From Lewinellaceae bacterium (GTDB taxonomy: Bacteria > Bacteroidota > Bacteroidia > Chitinophagales > Saprospiraceae): a stretch of DNA of 64,000 nt. The notes under the pieces are model-generated. The model did not search any database, was not told the DNA's origin, and saw only the letters and a program-made list of their open reading frames with translations. Below, one piece after another: positions 26,020 to 34,130 of the stretch (position 1 is the stretch's first letter; each line of letters starts with the position of its first letter). The stretch lies in contig JADJWX010000006.1 in the NCBI GenBank assembly GCA_016716135.1, positions 1-64,000 of the forward strand, in the 5' to 3' direction. The position numbers were made by a program, and so were the translations under genes.

Positions 26020-26035
26020 TTAACCAAAAAGTTAA
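26020..26035. promoter_or_regulatory. TetR operator candidate, downstream copy
   Basis: TTAAC-N6-GTTAA between the -7 box and the start codon of tetR, at or just after the expected transcription start. A repressor here would block transcription directly. Confidence 0.75.
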
Positions 26036-26040
26036 ACCCG

Positions 26041-26676
26041 ATGGACAATCAACATCAGCCTGAAATCACCCCCGGGAACACCGACAGCACCGAACAACGC
26101 ATTTTTGACGCCGCGCACGAATTATTTGTGCTCAAAGGCCTGGATGGCGCCAAAATGCAGGAGATCGCCGACAAGGCGGGCATCAATAAAGCCCTGCTCC
26201 ACTACTACTACCGTTCCAAGGAAAAGCTGTACGAGATGGTGGCCAAAGCCGTGATCGGCCGGGCAGTGCCGGTTATTCAAAACCTGCTGGAATCGGACGA
26301 TCCGCTGGAAGAAAAAATCAGCCGGTTCATTGATTTTTATATCGACATGGTGAGCCGAAACCCCTTCATTCCGCTTTTTGTGATCAACGAATTGAATAAA
26401 CACCCCGACCGGTTTTTTGAAACAATTCTTCCCAAAGAATTGCCCCGGCCACACGCATTTTTCCGGCAGGTAGAAGCAGAAGTTGCGAAGGGTAACCTCC
26501 GGCCCATAAAGCCCCAGCACCTGCTCGTCAACGTCGTTTCGCTTTGCATTTTTCCCTTCGTGGCCAAACCTATGATCCGCATTGTATTAGGACTTGACCA
26601 ACAGGAAATCAAGGCCTTCCTGGCTGAACGAAAAGAGGCGGTTAAAGCCTTTGTTTTTCAGGCAATCAGGACCTGA
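26041..26676 (+). CDS. TetR/AcrR-family transcriptional regulator
   Basis: 211 residues from the ATG at 26041. The N-terminal helix-turn-helix reads 'RIFDAAHELFVLKGLDGAKMQEIADKAGINKALLHYYYRSKEKLYEMV' in family terms (start about residue 20, recognition helix near 'NKALLHYYYRS'), followed by an all-helical ligand domain. The longer frame from 25888 would include the promoter and operators and is rejected. First gene of a co-directional set with TolC, HlyD, two ABC ATPases and two permeases, so it very likely represses its own operon until a pump substrate binds. The two flanking dyads support autoregulation. Confidence 0.9.
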   Translation: MDNQHQPEITPGNTDSTEQRIFDAAHELFVLKGLDGAKMQEIADKAGINKALLHYYYRSKEKLYEMVAKAVIGRAVPVIQNLLESDDPLEEKISRFIDFYIDMVSRNPFIPLFVINELNKHPDRFFETILPKELPRPHAFFRQVEAEVAKGNLRPIKPQHLLVNVVSLCIFPFVAKPMIRIVLGLDQQEIKAFLAERKEAVKAFVFQAIRT

Positions 26677-26774
26677 ATTATCATCCGGGTTTTCTCCGCC
26701 CGGGTATCATCTCCGCCCAGGTATCCTCCCCCGGCCTCCCCCGGGCATCATCTCAGCCCCAGGGCATTCATCTC

Positions 26775-26840
26775 AGCCCAGGCATTCATGCCTGGGAAAA
26801 AAGATTCGTTTCTTCCGCCCCAGGCATGAATGCCTGGGCT
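26775..26840. repeat. Inverted repeat with CCCAGGCATTCATGCCTGGG units
   Basis: Arms 26775-26796 and 26819-26840 are perfect 22-bp complements, and each arm is itself nearly self-complementary. Between tetR and tolC; degenerate direct repeats ('catctcagcccaggcattcat') precede it from about 26700. It could act as a partial terminator or processing site between the regulator and the pump genes. Confidence 0.8.
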
Positions 26841-26912
26841 AAGAAATTGCCCCAACAAATAAAAGAACCTTGTATGTCGGGTTTTTATGCCTGATTAGAA
26901 AATGAAACATCC

Positions 26913-28182
26913 ATGAAATACACAATAATTTTCCTGTTCAACCTGCTCTGTTGGGCCATTGCCCTGCCGGCTTCCGATACCCTGACCGTCGAGCAGGTGC
27001 GCACCCTGGCGCAGCAAAACAGCCCGTTGCAACAACAAAAAGCATACGCCGAAACACAAGCGGCTTTGCGCTCGCGCAACATTCGCAGCAACAGCCTGCC
27101 CCGAATTCAGTTTCTCCGGCCAGGCCACCTATCAAAGCGATGTTTTCGGCTTCCCGAACGACAACCCCGTTTTTCAGGTGCCCGTGGTGCCCAAAGACCA
27201 GTATAAAGCCGGCGTCGATGTCAGTCAGCGCATCTGGGACGGCAATTCCGACAAGTACCTGCGCCAACAACAGGAACTCGAACGCATGCAAACCCTGGCA
27301 CAAACGGACGTGGATGTATTCCAACTCCGGGAGGCCGTTACCGGCTTGTTTTTCAATGTGCTGCTGCTCCAGGAAAAGGAGGCGATTCTGACGGCCTCGC
27401 TGACAAACCTGCAAACCCGGCAACGCCAGGCCGAAGCCGCTGTGAGCGGTGGAGTGGCCTTGCGCACGGCAGCCGATCAGGTGCGCATCCAGATCCTGCA
27501 AACCGAGCAGCAGATCGCCGATACCCGTGCCGATCAAAGGGCGCTCAAGGAAATCCTGGCCATCTGGATGGGTCGTTCGGACACCGAATTTTATTTAAAA
27601 ACAGCGTCTTCCACCCTCCGCCCGCTACCCACCTCCCCGAATCGACCCGAATACCAACTGTTTCAGTTGCAACAGCAACGTTTGCAACTCGGGCAGGATA
27701 TGCTCCGCTTGCAGGCGCAGCCCCGGATCGAGTTGTTTGCGCAAGCCGGTTTTGGCCGCCCGAATCCCTTTAATTTTTTTGAAACGGGCTTCGAACCTTT
27801 TGGCCTGATCGGACTGCGAGCGGTATGGACGCCTGTCGACTGGGGCAACCGCAGCCGCGAACGCGAAGTCCTCACCCTCCAGGCCAAAATGGTGGACGCC
27901 CAGCGCCAGGCCTTCGATCAACGCCTGGAAGCCGCCACCGCCAAAGACAAAACAGATGCCGCCAAAGCGCAGGCCCTGCTTCAACAGGACGATGCCATCA
28001 TTGCCCTGCAGGAGGATATCGTGCGCCGCGCCGAGGCCCAGGTGCAAAACGGCGTCATGACCAATACCGACTACCTCAGCCAACTCAATTTGCTCACTCA
28101 AGTCAAACTCACCCGCAAAACGCATGAAATCCAGGCCCTGCAGGCGCAGGAATTGCTGCGTGCAAAAACCGGTGACAACTAA
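26913..28182 (+). CDS. TolC-family outer membrane efflux protein, frameshifted
   Basis: The signal peptide (MKYTIIFLFNLLCWAIALPAS) and the opening 'DTLTVEQVRTLAQQNSPLQQQKAYAETQAALR' lie in one frame; the rest, '...FSGQATYQSDVFGFPNDNPVFQVPVVP' to the end, lies in another. The break is at 27111-27113, where removing one T of TTT restores 'RIQFSGQ'. Repaired length is about 423 residues, normal for OEP/TolC proteins, with two long helical coiled-coil repeats (e.g. 'LQTRQRQAEAAVSGGVALRTAADQ'). It forms the outer-membrane channel of the efflux system encoded downstream. A single-base indel, not decay, is the simplest reading. Confidence 0.85.
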
Positions 28183-28240
28183 AATGATTTACTCCATGCC
28201 CTCCACGTCTCCGTGGTGAAAAAAAATAAAAAAACACAAC

Positions 28241-29188
28241 ATGAAATACCCACTCATCACCCTGTCCCTGCTCCTGTCGTTGGCCGCCTGCAAAGACAAT
28301 GGCCCGCAAGTCGATGCCTACGGCAATTTTGAAGCCGACGAAATGATCGTGAGCGCCGAAGCCAATGGCCGGATTCTTGAACTCAAGCTCGAAGAAGGGC
28401 AGGTTTTGTCCGCCGGCCAAACGCTGGGCCGTATCGACTCCACGCAGTTGGTTTTGAAAAAAGAACAACTGCAGGCGGCGATACGCGCCATTGCGGCCAA
28501 AAGCCCCGCCATCAGCGCGCAACTTGCTGTTTTTGAAAAACAAGTCAACACCACCAAACAACAGCTAACTGCCCTGAAGCGCGAAAAACAACGCGTGGAA
28601 ACCCTGCTCAAAAGCGACGCCGCCACCCCCAAACAACTCGACGACCTGAACGATCAGATCGTGCTGGCTGAGCGGCAGATGGATGTCATCCTCGAACAGC
28701 GCAGCGCAACCGATGCTACGCTCAGCACGCAAAAAAGCGGTTTGCTGGCCGAGATCCTGCCCCTGCAAAAGCAAATTGCGCAACTGGACGACCAGATTGA
28801 GAAATGCCGTATCGTCAATCCCGTGGCCGGCACCGTCCTGAGCACCTATGCCGAGGCCGGCGAGGTGGCCACGTTTGGCAAACCGCTGTACAAACTGGCC
28901 AATCTCGACCACATGATCCTCCGGGCTTATGTTGCCGGCGATCAGTTGGGAAATGTTCAGTTGGGGCAATCGGTAAAGGTAGCGATCGATGCACCCGACG
29001 GCGCCATGCAGGCGTTTCCGGGCAAAGTCACCTGGATATCATCGAAAGCGGAGTTTACGCCTAAAATTATCCAGACGAAGTCCGAGCGCGTCAATTTGGT
29101 GTATGCGGTGAAAGTGGTCGTTGAAAATCCGGATGGCAAACTGAAGATTGGGATGCCGGGAGAGGTTCGGCTTTCGGGAGGTAAGTGA
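28241..29188 (+). CDS. HlyD-family periplasmic adaptor, lipoprotein
   Basis: 315 residues. Lipoprotein signal with lipobox 'LAAC' (MKYPLITLSLLLSLAAC). The biotinyl-lipoyl half 'NFEADEMIVSAEANGRILELKLEEGQVLSAGQTLGRIDS' and its partner 'CRIVNPVAGTVLSTYAEAGEVATFGKPLYKLANLD' flank a long coiled-coil hairpin (about 80-190), and a beta-barrel domain ends the protein. It links the inner-membrane ABC permease to the TolC channel. A 14-bp perfect hairpin (29185-29215) starts at its stop codon. Confidence 0.9.
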   Translation: MKYPLITLSLLLSLAACKDNGPQVDAYGNFEADEMIVSAEANGRILELKLEEGQVLSAGQTLGRIDSTQLVLKKEQLQAAIRAIAAKSPAISAQLAVFEKQVNTTKQQLTALKREKQRVETLLKSDAATPKQLDDLNDQIVLAERQMDVILEQRSATDATLSTQKSGLLAEILPLQKQIAQLDDQIEKCRIVNPVAGTVLSTYAEAGEVATFGKPLYKLANLDHMILRAYVAGDQLGNVQLGQSVKVAIDAPDGAMQAFPGKVTWISSKAEFTPKIIQTKSERVNLVYAVKVVVENPDGKLKIGMPGEVRLSGGK

Positions 29189-29215
29189 GGCGGTGACTGC
29201 GAGTCACCGCCTCAC
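29185..29215. repeat. 14-bp-stem hairpin overlapping the hlyD stop codon
   Basis: 'gtgaggcggtgact' (29185-29198), loop 'gcg', then its complement 29202-29215. No T tract follows, so it is probably not a terminator; in the mRNA it would sit at the junction of the adaptor and ATPase cistrons and could set their relative stability. Confidence 0.8.
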
Positions 29216-29250
29216 TCCCAAAGCATGTAAAAAATAAAAACAGGTAAATC

Positions 29251-30216
29251 ATGCAAACCAAATCCATAAAAGCACAAAACCTCTCCAAAGCCTACGGCCC
29301 CGTCGAAGCCGTAAAAAACGTCAGTTTCGACGTTCGGCCCGGCGAAATATTCGGCCTCATCGGTCCCGATGGCGCCGGTAAAACCACGCTGTTTCGCATA
29401 CTGACCAGCCTGCTGCTGCCCGACACCGGCCAGGCCAGCGTCGACGGGCTCGATGTGGTGCAGGACTACAAGTTGCTCCGCCAGCGGATCGGCTACATGC
29501 CCGGGCGGTTTTCGCTGTACCAGGACCTGACCGTACAGGAGAATCTTCAGTTTTTTGCCAATGTATTCGGCACGACCATTGAAAAAAACTACGCCCTCAT
29601 CCGGGATATCTACGTCCAGCTCGAGCCCTTCAAACACCGGCGCGCCGGCGCGCTTTCCGGCGGCATGAAACAAAAACTGGCGCTTTGCTGCGCGCTCATT
29701 CACAAGCCCCGGGTGCTCTTCCTCGACGAACCCGGGACGGGGGTCGACCCGGTGTCGCGCAAGGAATTTTGGGAAATGCTCCGCCGGTTGCGCGATTCCG
29801 ACATTACCATCCTTGTCAGCACAGCCTACATGGATGAAGCCGAACTCTGCGACCGGGTGGCGCTCCTGCAAAAAGGCGAAATACTCGCCATCGACACGCC
29901 GCAGGGTATCACTGCCAATTACCAGCGCCCGCTTTTTGCCGCCCGGTCCGACGATATGTACCGGCTCATAACCGATCTGCGCGCCCTGGAGCCTGGCGCT
30001 GATTGCTATGCTTTTGGCGAGTATGCGCACCTGGCCCTGGCGGCTACCGCCACTCGTCCTACGACTTCTACTCGTCCTACGACTTCAAGTCGTAGGACGA
30101 GTAACGCCATCCCCAAAATCCAACAATACCTCGAAACCAAAGGCCACACCAACATCGAAGTTTTGAACACTACAGCCACTATCGAGGATTGCTTTATCGA
30201 ACTCATGCACAACTGA
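29251..30216 (+). CDS. ABC transporter ATP-binding protein with in-frame repeat insertion
   Basis: 321 residues. Walker A 'GLIGPDGAGKTTLFRIL' (the usual GPN replaced by GPD), Q-loop region 'RIGYMPGRFSLYQDLTVQENL', signature 'LSGGMKQKLALC', Walker B 'VLFLDEPGTGVDPVSRKEFWE'. Same layout as the N-terminal half of the YbhF/RbbA type drug exporters. Near the C-terminus the segment 'TRPTTSTRPTTSSRRTS' (30052-30102) is translated from the repeat module found at 18324-18356, so this stretch is an inserted palindrome tolerated in frame. The ATP-binding core is intact. It is followed 2 bp later by the second ATPase. Confidence 0.9.
   Translation: MQTKSIKAQNLSKAYGPVEAVKNVSFDVRPGEIFGLIGPDGAGKTTLFRILTSLLLPDTGQASVDGLDVVQDYKLLRQRIGYMPGRFSLYQDLTVQENLQFFANVFGTTIEKNYALIRDIYVQLEPFKHRRAGALSGGMKQKLALCCALIHKPRVLFLDEPGTGVDPVSRKEFWEMLRRLRDSDITILVSTAYMDEAELCDRVALLQKGEILAIDTPQGITANYQRPLFAARSDDMYRLITDLRALEPGADCYAFGEYAHLALAATATRPTTSTRPTTSSRRTSNAIPKIQQYLETKGHTNIEVLNTTATIEDCFIELMHN
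30052..30102. repeat. Palindromic repeat inserted within the ABC ATPase coding sequence
   Basis: Module 'actcgtcctacgactt' at 30052-30067 and 30070-30085 (direct) and its complement at 30087-30102. The 51 bp are a multiple of three and contain no stop codon in the reading frame of the gene. Confidence 0.9.
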
Positions 30217-30218
30217 CC

Positions 30219-30947
30219 ATGGACCACGCCATTCAAATCGAACAGCTCACCAAAACCTTCGGCAATTTCACGGCCGTCAATGCCATTTCTTTCGAGGTGG
30301 CGCCGGGCGAGATATTTGGTTTTTTAGGCGCCAACGGCGCCGGAAAAACCACCGCCCTGAAGATGCTTACCGGCCTGCTCAAACCCAGTGGCGGACAGGC
30401 CTGGGTAGCCGGAATCGACGTGCAACGCAAACCCGAACAGGTGAAACGCCGCATCGGCTACATGAGCCAGAAATTCAGTCTGTACGAAGACCTAACCGTG
30501 CGCGAAAACATCCGGCTCTACGGCGGGATTTACGGACTTAAACGCACCGACATTAAGGCCAAAACAGCCGTGCTGCTGGAAAAACTGCAACTCGAACCCT
30601 ACGCCGATCAGCTGGTGGCCGGGTTGCCCTTAGGCTGGCGCCAAAAACTGGCCTTTTCGGTCGCCCTGTTGCACGAACCGCGCATTGTGTTTCTCGATGA
30701 ACCGACCAGCGGTGTCGACCCGCTGACCCGGCGGCAGTTTTGGGACTTGATCTACGAGGCCGCGCACAACGGCGTGACCCTCATGGTCACCACCCACTAC
30801 ATGGACGAAGCCGAATATTGCAACCGGGTCAGCATTATGGTCGACGGCAAAATCGAAGCACTCGACACCCCCCGGAATATGAAAAAAACTTTTGCTGCTG
30901 AGGACATGGATGAAGTCTTCAGAAAATTGGCGCGATCCGGTTCCTAA
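30219..30947 (+). CDS. ABC transporter ATP-binding protein, second subunit
   Basis: 242 residues from the ATG at 30219, which overlaps no upstream codon and leaves 2 bp after the previous stop. Walker A 'GFLGANGAGKTTALKML', Q-loop 'RIGYMSQKFSLYEDLTVREN', a weak signature ('LPLGWRQKLAFSVALL', LSGG replaced by LPLG), Walker B 'RIVFLDEPTSGVDP' and the H-loop 'MVTTHYMDEAEYCNR'. Two different ATPases in a row followed by two different permeases form a heterodimeric ABC-2 exporter of the YbhFSR type. Confidence 0.9.
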   Translation: MDHAIQIEQLTKTFGNFTAVNAISFEVAPGEIFGFLGANGAGKTTALKMLTGLLKPSGGQAWVAGIDVQRKPEQVKRRIGYMSQKFSLYEDLTVRENIRLYGGIYGLKRTDIKAKTAVLLEKLQLEPYADQLVAGLPLGWRQKLAFSVALLHEPRIVFLDEPTSGVDPLTRRQFWDLIYEAAHNGVTLMVTTHYMDEAEYCNRVSIMVDGKIEALDTPRNMKKTFAAEDMDEVFRKLARSGS

Positions 30948-30974
30948 CCTTCAAACCAGAAACCTATAAAAATC

Positions 30975-32096
30975 ATGAACCGCTTTTTTGCATTTGTCCT
31001 GAAAGAATTCCGCCACATCTACCGCGATCGCCGCACGATGCTGATCCTGTTCGGCATGCCGGTGGTGCAGGTATTGCTGTTCGGTTTTGTGCTGACCAAC
31101 GAGGTGAAGGATGCCAATATCGCCGTGCTCGATCCTTCGAAAGACCCGGCCAGCATTCGGCTGACGAACAAACTCGTGTCCAGCGGCTATTTCCGCGTAG
31201 CGGCTAACCTGCAATCGCCCGAACAACTGGAACCGGCATTTCGCAACGGCAGCATCAAGCTGGCCCTGGTCTTTCCGCCCGATTTCGGACATACGCTCGA
31301 CCATGAGGGCACGGCCAAAATTCAGCTCATCGGCGATGCCAGCGACCCCAATACGGCAACAACCCTGATCAACTACGCCAACGCGATCATTTTAAATTTT
31401 CAGCAGGAATATGCCCAGTCCTCCCTTGGCGCACAGCAGGCACCGCAACCCATGATCCTCGCAGAATCGCGCATGCGGTACAATCCGGAGGAAAAGGCGG
31501 TGTTCAACTTCGTGCCGGGTGTGATGACGCTGATCCTGATGCTGGTGTCGGCCATGATGACCTCCATCACGCTGGCGCGCGAAAAAGAAATGGGGACGAT
31601 GGAAGTGTTGTTGGTATCGCCGCTGAAACCCTTGCAGATCGTGCTGGGAAAAACGGCGCCCTACCTGGCCCTGTCGTTTTTGAATGCCGTGCTGGTGGTG
31701 CTGATCGGGATGCTGGTGTTTGGCATGCCTATGCGTGGGAGTTTCCTGTTGCTGGGTTTCGAGTGTTTTTTGTACATGTTTGTGGCCCTGTCCCTGGGTA
31801 TCCTGATCTCTACACGGGCGCAAACACAAATGGCCGCGCTGTTCGTCTCGGCACTCAGCCTGATGATGCCGACGATCGTTTTGTCGGGCTTTATATTCCC
31901 GCGCGAAAGTATGCCGGTGTTTTTGCAGGCCGTGGGCACGGCGTTTCCGGCCACCTGGTTTATCCCCATTGTCAAAGGCGTGATGATCAAAGGCGTCGGG
32001 CTGAGCTATTTGTGGAAAGAAACCCTGGTGCTGGTGGGTATGGCCGTGGTGTTTATCGGGGTGAGTGTCCGGAATTTTAAAAGCCGGCTGGAGTAG
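30975..32096 (+). CDS. ABC-2 type transporter permease 1
   Basis: 373 residues. One membrane helix near residues 22-42, a large extracytoplasmic domain (about 45-170), then five helices; characteristic 'VFNFVPGVMTLILMLVSAMMTSITLAREKEMGTMEVLLVSPLKPLQIVLGK', the ABC-2 permease motif. Pairs with the permease encoded next and the two ATPases to export drugs or other small molecules through the HlyD-TolC channel. 27 bp downstream of the ATPase gene and in the same operon. Confidence 0.9.
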   Translation: MNRFFAFVLKEFRHIYRDRRTMLILFGMPVVQVLLFGFVLTNEVKDANIAVLDPSKDPASIRLTNKLVSSGYFRVAANLQSPEQLEPAFRNGSIKLALVFPPDFGHTLDHEGTAKIQLIGDASDPNTATTLINYANAIILNFQQEYAQSSLGAQQAPQPMILAESRMRYNPEEKAVFNFVPGVMTLILMLVSAMMTSITLAREKEMGTMEVLLVSPLKPLQIVLGKTAPYLALSFLNAVLVVLIGMLVFGMPMRGSFLLLGFECFLYMFVALSLGILISTRAQTQMAALFVSALSLMMPTIVLSGFIFPRESMPVFLQAVGTAFPATWFIPIVKGVMIKGVGLSYLWKETLVLVGMAVVFIGVSVRNFKSRLE

Positions 32097-32143
32097 ATTT
32101 ATTTGACCACGGAGGCACGGAGGACATAAAAAAAATAAAAACC

Positions 32144-33253
32144 ATGCGTACTGTACTATATCTCGTCCAGAAAGAATTCCTGCAAATTTTCCGCAACAAA
32201 TTCATGTTGCCGATGCTGTTGGTTATGCCGGTCGTGCAAACGATCCTCTTGTCTTACGCGGCCAATTACGAGGTAAAAAACCTCTCCCTTGGCGTGGTCG
32301 ACCACGACCTCTCGCCGATGTCGCGGCAGCTGGTGGCTACCTTCGGCGCTTCGGGCTATTTCACGGTGTACAACACTGTTTTTTCCAGTAAAATCGCCGA
32401 TGCCGACCTGGCGCGCGACCGCACCGACCTCATCCTCGAAATCCCGCCCCATTTCGAGCGCGATTACATCCGCGAAGGGGCCGGCAAGGTAGCCATCACG
32501 GCCAATGCCATCAACGCGGTAAAGGCCGGGTTGGCAATCGGGTATGCCAACAATATCGTTCGGGCCTATTCCCTGAGCCATGCCTCCCCGGTTGCCGTGA
32601 ACCGCCCGCCGGCTGCCATCCAGGTCGAATACAGCAACTGGTACAACCCCCTGCTGGACTATAAAACCTTCATGGTGCCGGGTATTCTGGGGGAAATCAT
32701 TGCCCTGATCATCTGTTTTCTCACGGCGCTCAACATCGTGCGCGAGCGGGAGGTGGGCACCATCGAGCAGTTGAACGTGACGCCGATCCACAAATGGCAG
32801 TTCATTCTGGGTAAATTGCTGCCCTTCTGGATGATCTCGCTGGTGATGATGACCGTGGGCCTGACGGTAGGCTGGCTGGTGTTTCGCATTCCCATGCTGG
32901 GCAACCTGTGGCTGGTGTTCGCCTACACCCTGGTTTTTGCGCCCTGCATGCTGGGTATCGGTTTTTTGATCTCCAATTTTGCCGAATCACAGCAGCAGGC
33001 CATGTTCACCGCCTGGTTTTTCCTGCTCATTTTCATCCTGATGTGTGGCCTGTTCACCCCGGTCGACAGTATGCCCGAGTGGGCGCAATGGCTCAACACG
33101 ATTAATCCCGTCAAGTATTTTGTGGAATTTATGCGGCTCGTGCTGCTCAAGGGAGCCACGTTTGCCGACATTCAGCAAAACTTTTTTACCGTGCTGGGTT
33201 ATGCGGCTGTGGTGAACGGGCTGGCGGTTTGGACGTACCGGAAGCGGGTGTAA
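32144..33253 (+). CDS. ABC-2 type transporter permease 2
   Basis: 369 residues, the same architecture as the preceding permease: N-terminal helix ('MLPMLLVMPVVQTILLSYAAN'), extracytoplasmic domain, then five helices with 'FMVPGILGEIIALIICFLTALNIVREREVGTIEQLNVTPIHKWQFILGK'. Sequence similarity to permease 1 is clear in this block. Last gene of the efflux operon; the following 877 bp contain no gene and no obvious terminator, only repeats. Confidence 0.9.
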   Translation: MRTVLYLVQKEFLQIFRNKFMLPMLLVMPVVQTILLSYAANYEVKNLSLGVVDHDLSPMSRQLVATFGASGYFTVYNTVFSSKIADADLARDRTDLILEIPPHFERDYIREGAGKVAITANAINAVKAGLAIGYANNIVRAYSLSHASPVAVNRPPAAIQVEYSNWYNPLLDYKTFMVPGILGEIIALIICFLTALNIVREREVGTIEQLNVTPIHKWQFILGKLLPFWMISLVMMTVGLTVGWLVFRIPMLGNLWLVFAYTLVFAPCMLGIGFLISNFAESQQQAMFTAWFFLLIFILMCGLFTPVDSMPEWAQWLNTINPVKYFVEFMRLVLLKGATFADIQQNFFTVLGYAAVVNGLAVWTYRKRV

Positions 33254-33445
33254 CGGCGCGGCTTTATCTTACGGCAGGAATCCGGGATGCGTACGAGGCA
33301 TCGCGGCGGCGAACAGGGTTCGGCGACACATTTTACACTATTTAAGGTGAGTTTTGGATTGACCTCCAGGTCTGCGGCGTGCAATGATTAGTTATGTTGA
33401 AGTTATACGAATCAAGGGTTCCACTAATCGATATCAACCTAAAAC

Positions 33446-33593
33446 GCTTGTCATGTCGTAGCGCAGCGGAGACATCTGCAAAGGTTCCATGCTTCGAAAA
33501 GTGCCGAAGAACGCTTCGATCTCCGTTTTTTTAGTTACAACTCGCAAAGTATACTTGTGTAGATGTCTCCGCTGCGCTCCGACATGACAAGCG
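33446..33593. repeat. Inverted repeat, GACATGTC-type Bacteroidota element
   Basis: 'gcttgtcatgtcg...cagcggagacatct' (33446-33476) pairs with 'agatgtctccgctgcgctccgacatgacaagc' (33561-33592). The centre encodes nothing recognisable. The same arm type occurs at 57329-57356 and as a half-site at 8413-8441. Confidence 0.8.
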
Positions 33594-33652
33594 CTATGGA
33601 TGGATGATTAGGCAAGTTTACTCCATTGAACCGTATAAACATATATAACTTG

Positions 33653-33737
33653 TCATTGCACGCCGGTAGAGAGGTCGCATATTTGTAGAAAATGCTCCTA
33701 AAGCGCATTTCCACGACCTCGTTACCGGCGTGCAATG
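33653..33737. repeat. Inverted repeat with 15-bp perfect arms
   Basis: 'tcattgcacgccggt' (33653-33667) pairs with 33723-33737. The interior 'gagaggtcgcatatttgtagaaaatgctcc' resembles the element at 6363-6563, so the two palindromes share internal sequence. A third partial copy starts near 34036 ('gcacgccggtagagaggtcg'). Confidence 0.8.
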
Positions 33738-33778
33738 ATTAGTTATAATTAACAGCAACCTCGCTCTTTTCGCTTGTA

Positions 33779-34002
33779 CAGGTTCCTCGCTGCGCTCGGA
33801 ATGACAAAACCTCGTTTTAAGAATTGGGGGGCGAAAGATTTGGAATAACGGAACATTACGGCGCCCCCAATTTTGGCCTCAGGAGCACCCGCAGCAGTTG
33901 GGCCAAAGGGGAGGGGCGCCGCAATGTTGCCTTACCAGGATTTACCGCCCCTCCATGTTTTACGCAATGAGCCTTGTCATTCCGAGCGCAGCGAGGAACC
34001 TG
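33779..34002. repeat. Inverted repeat with 29-bp perfect arms
   Basis: 33779-33807 ('caggttcctcgctgcgctcg...') and 33974-34002 are exact 29-bp complements. They bracket a 166-bp interior with G-rich and C-rich stretches that also pair partially. The arm is the common 'attccgagcgcagcgaggaa' Bacteroidota repeat. Confidence 0.85.
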
Positions 34003-34130
34003 CCCGCTCGAAAAGGGGAATCCTAAATATAACTTGCCTTTGCACGCCGGTAGAGAGGTCGAATATTGCTGGTAAAGAAAGTATTTCATTGTCCGAACTT
34101 CCGTTGGACCAATTCCGGAAAAAATCAACC

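Larger units (their letters stand above)
33254..34130. other. 877-bp intergenic repeat island
   Basis: At least three nested inverted repeats with no gene between the efflux operon and the convergent nhaD gene. Direct copies of 'cggcgtgcaatgattagtta' occur near 33375 and 33727, each at the edge of a hairpin. Three separately listed hairpins sit inside. Short ORFs here translate the repeats and are not genes. Confidence 0.8.
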
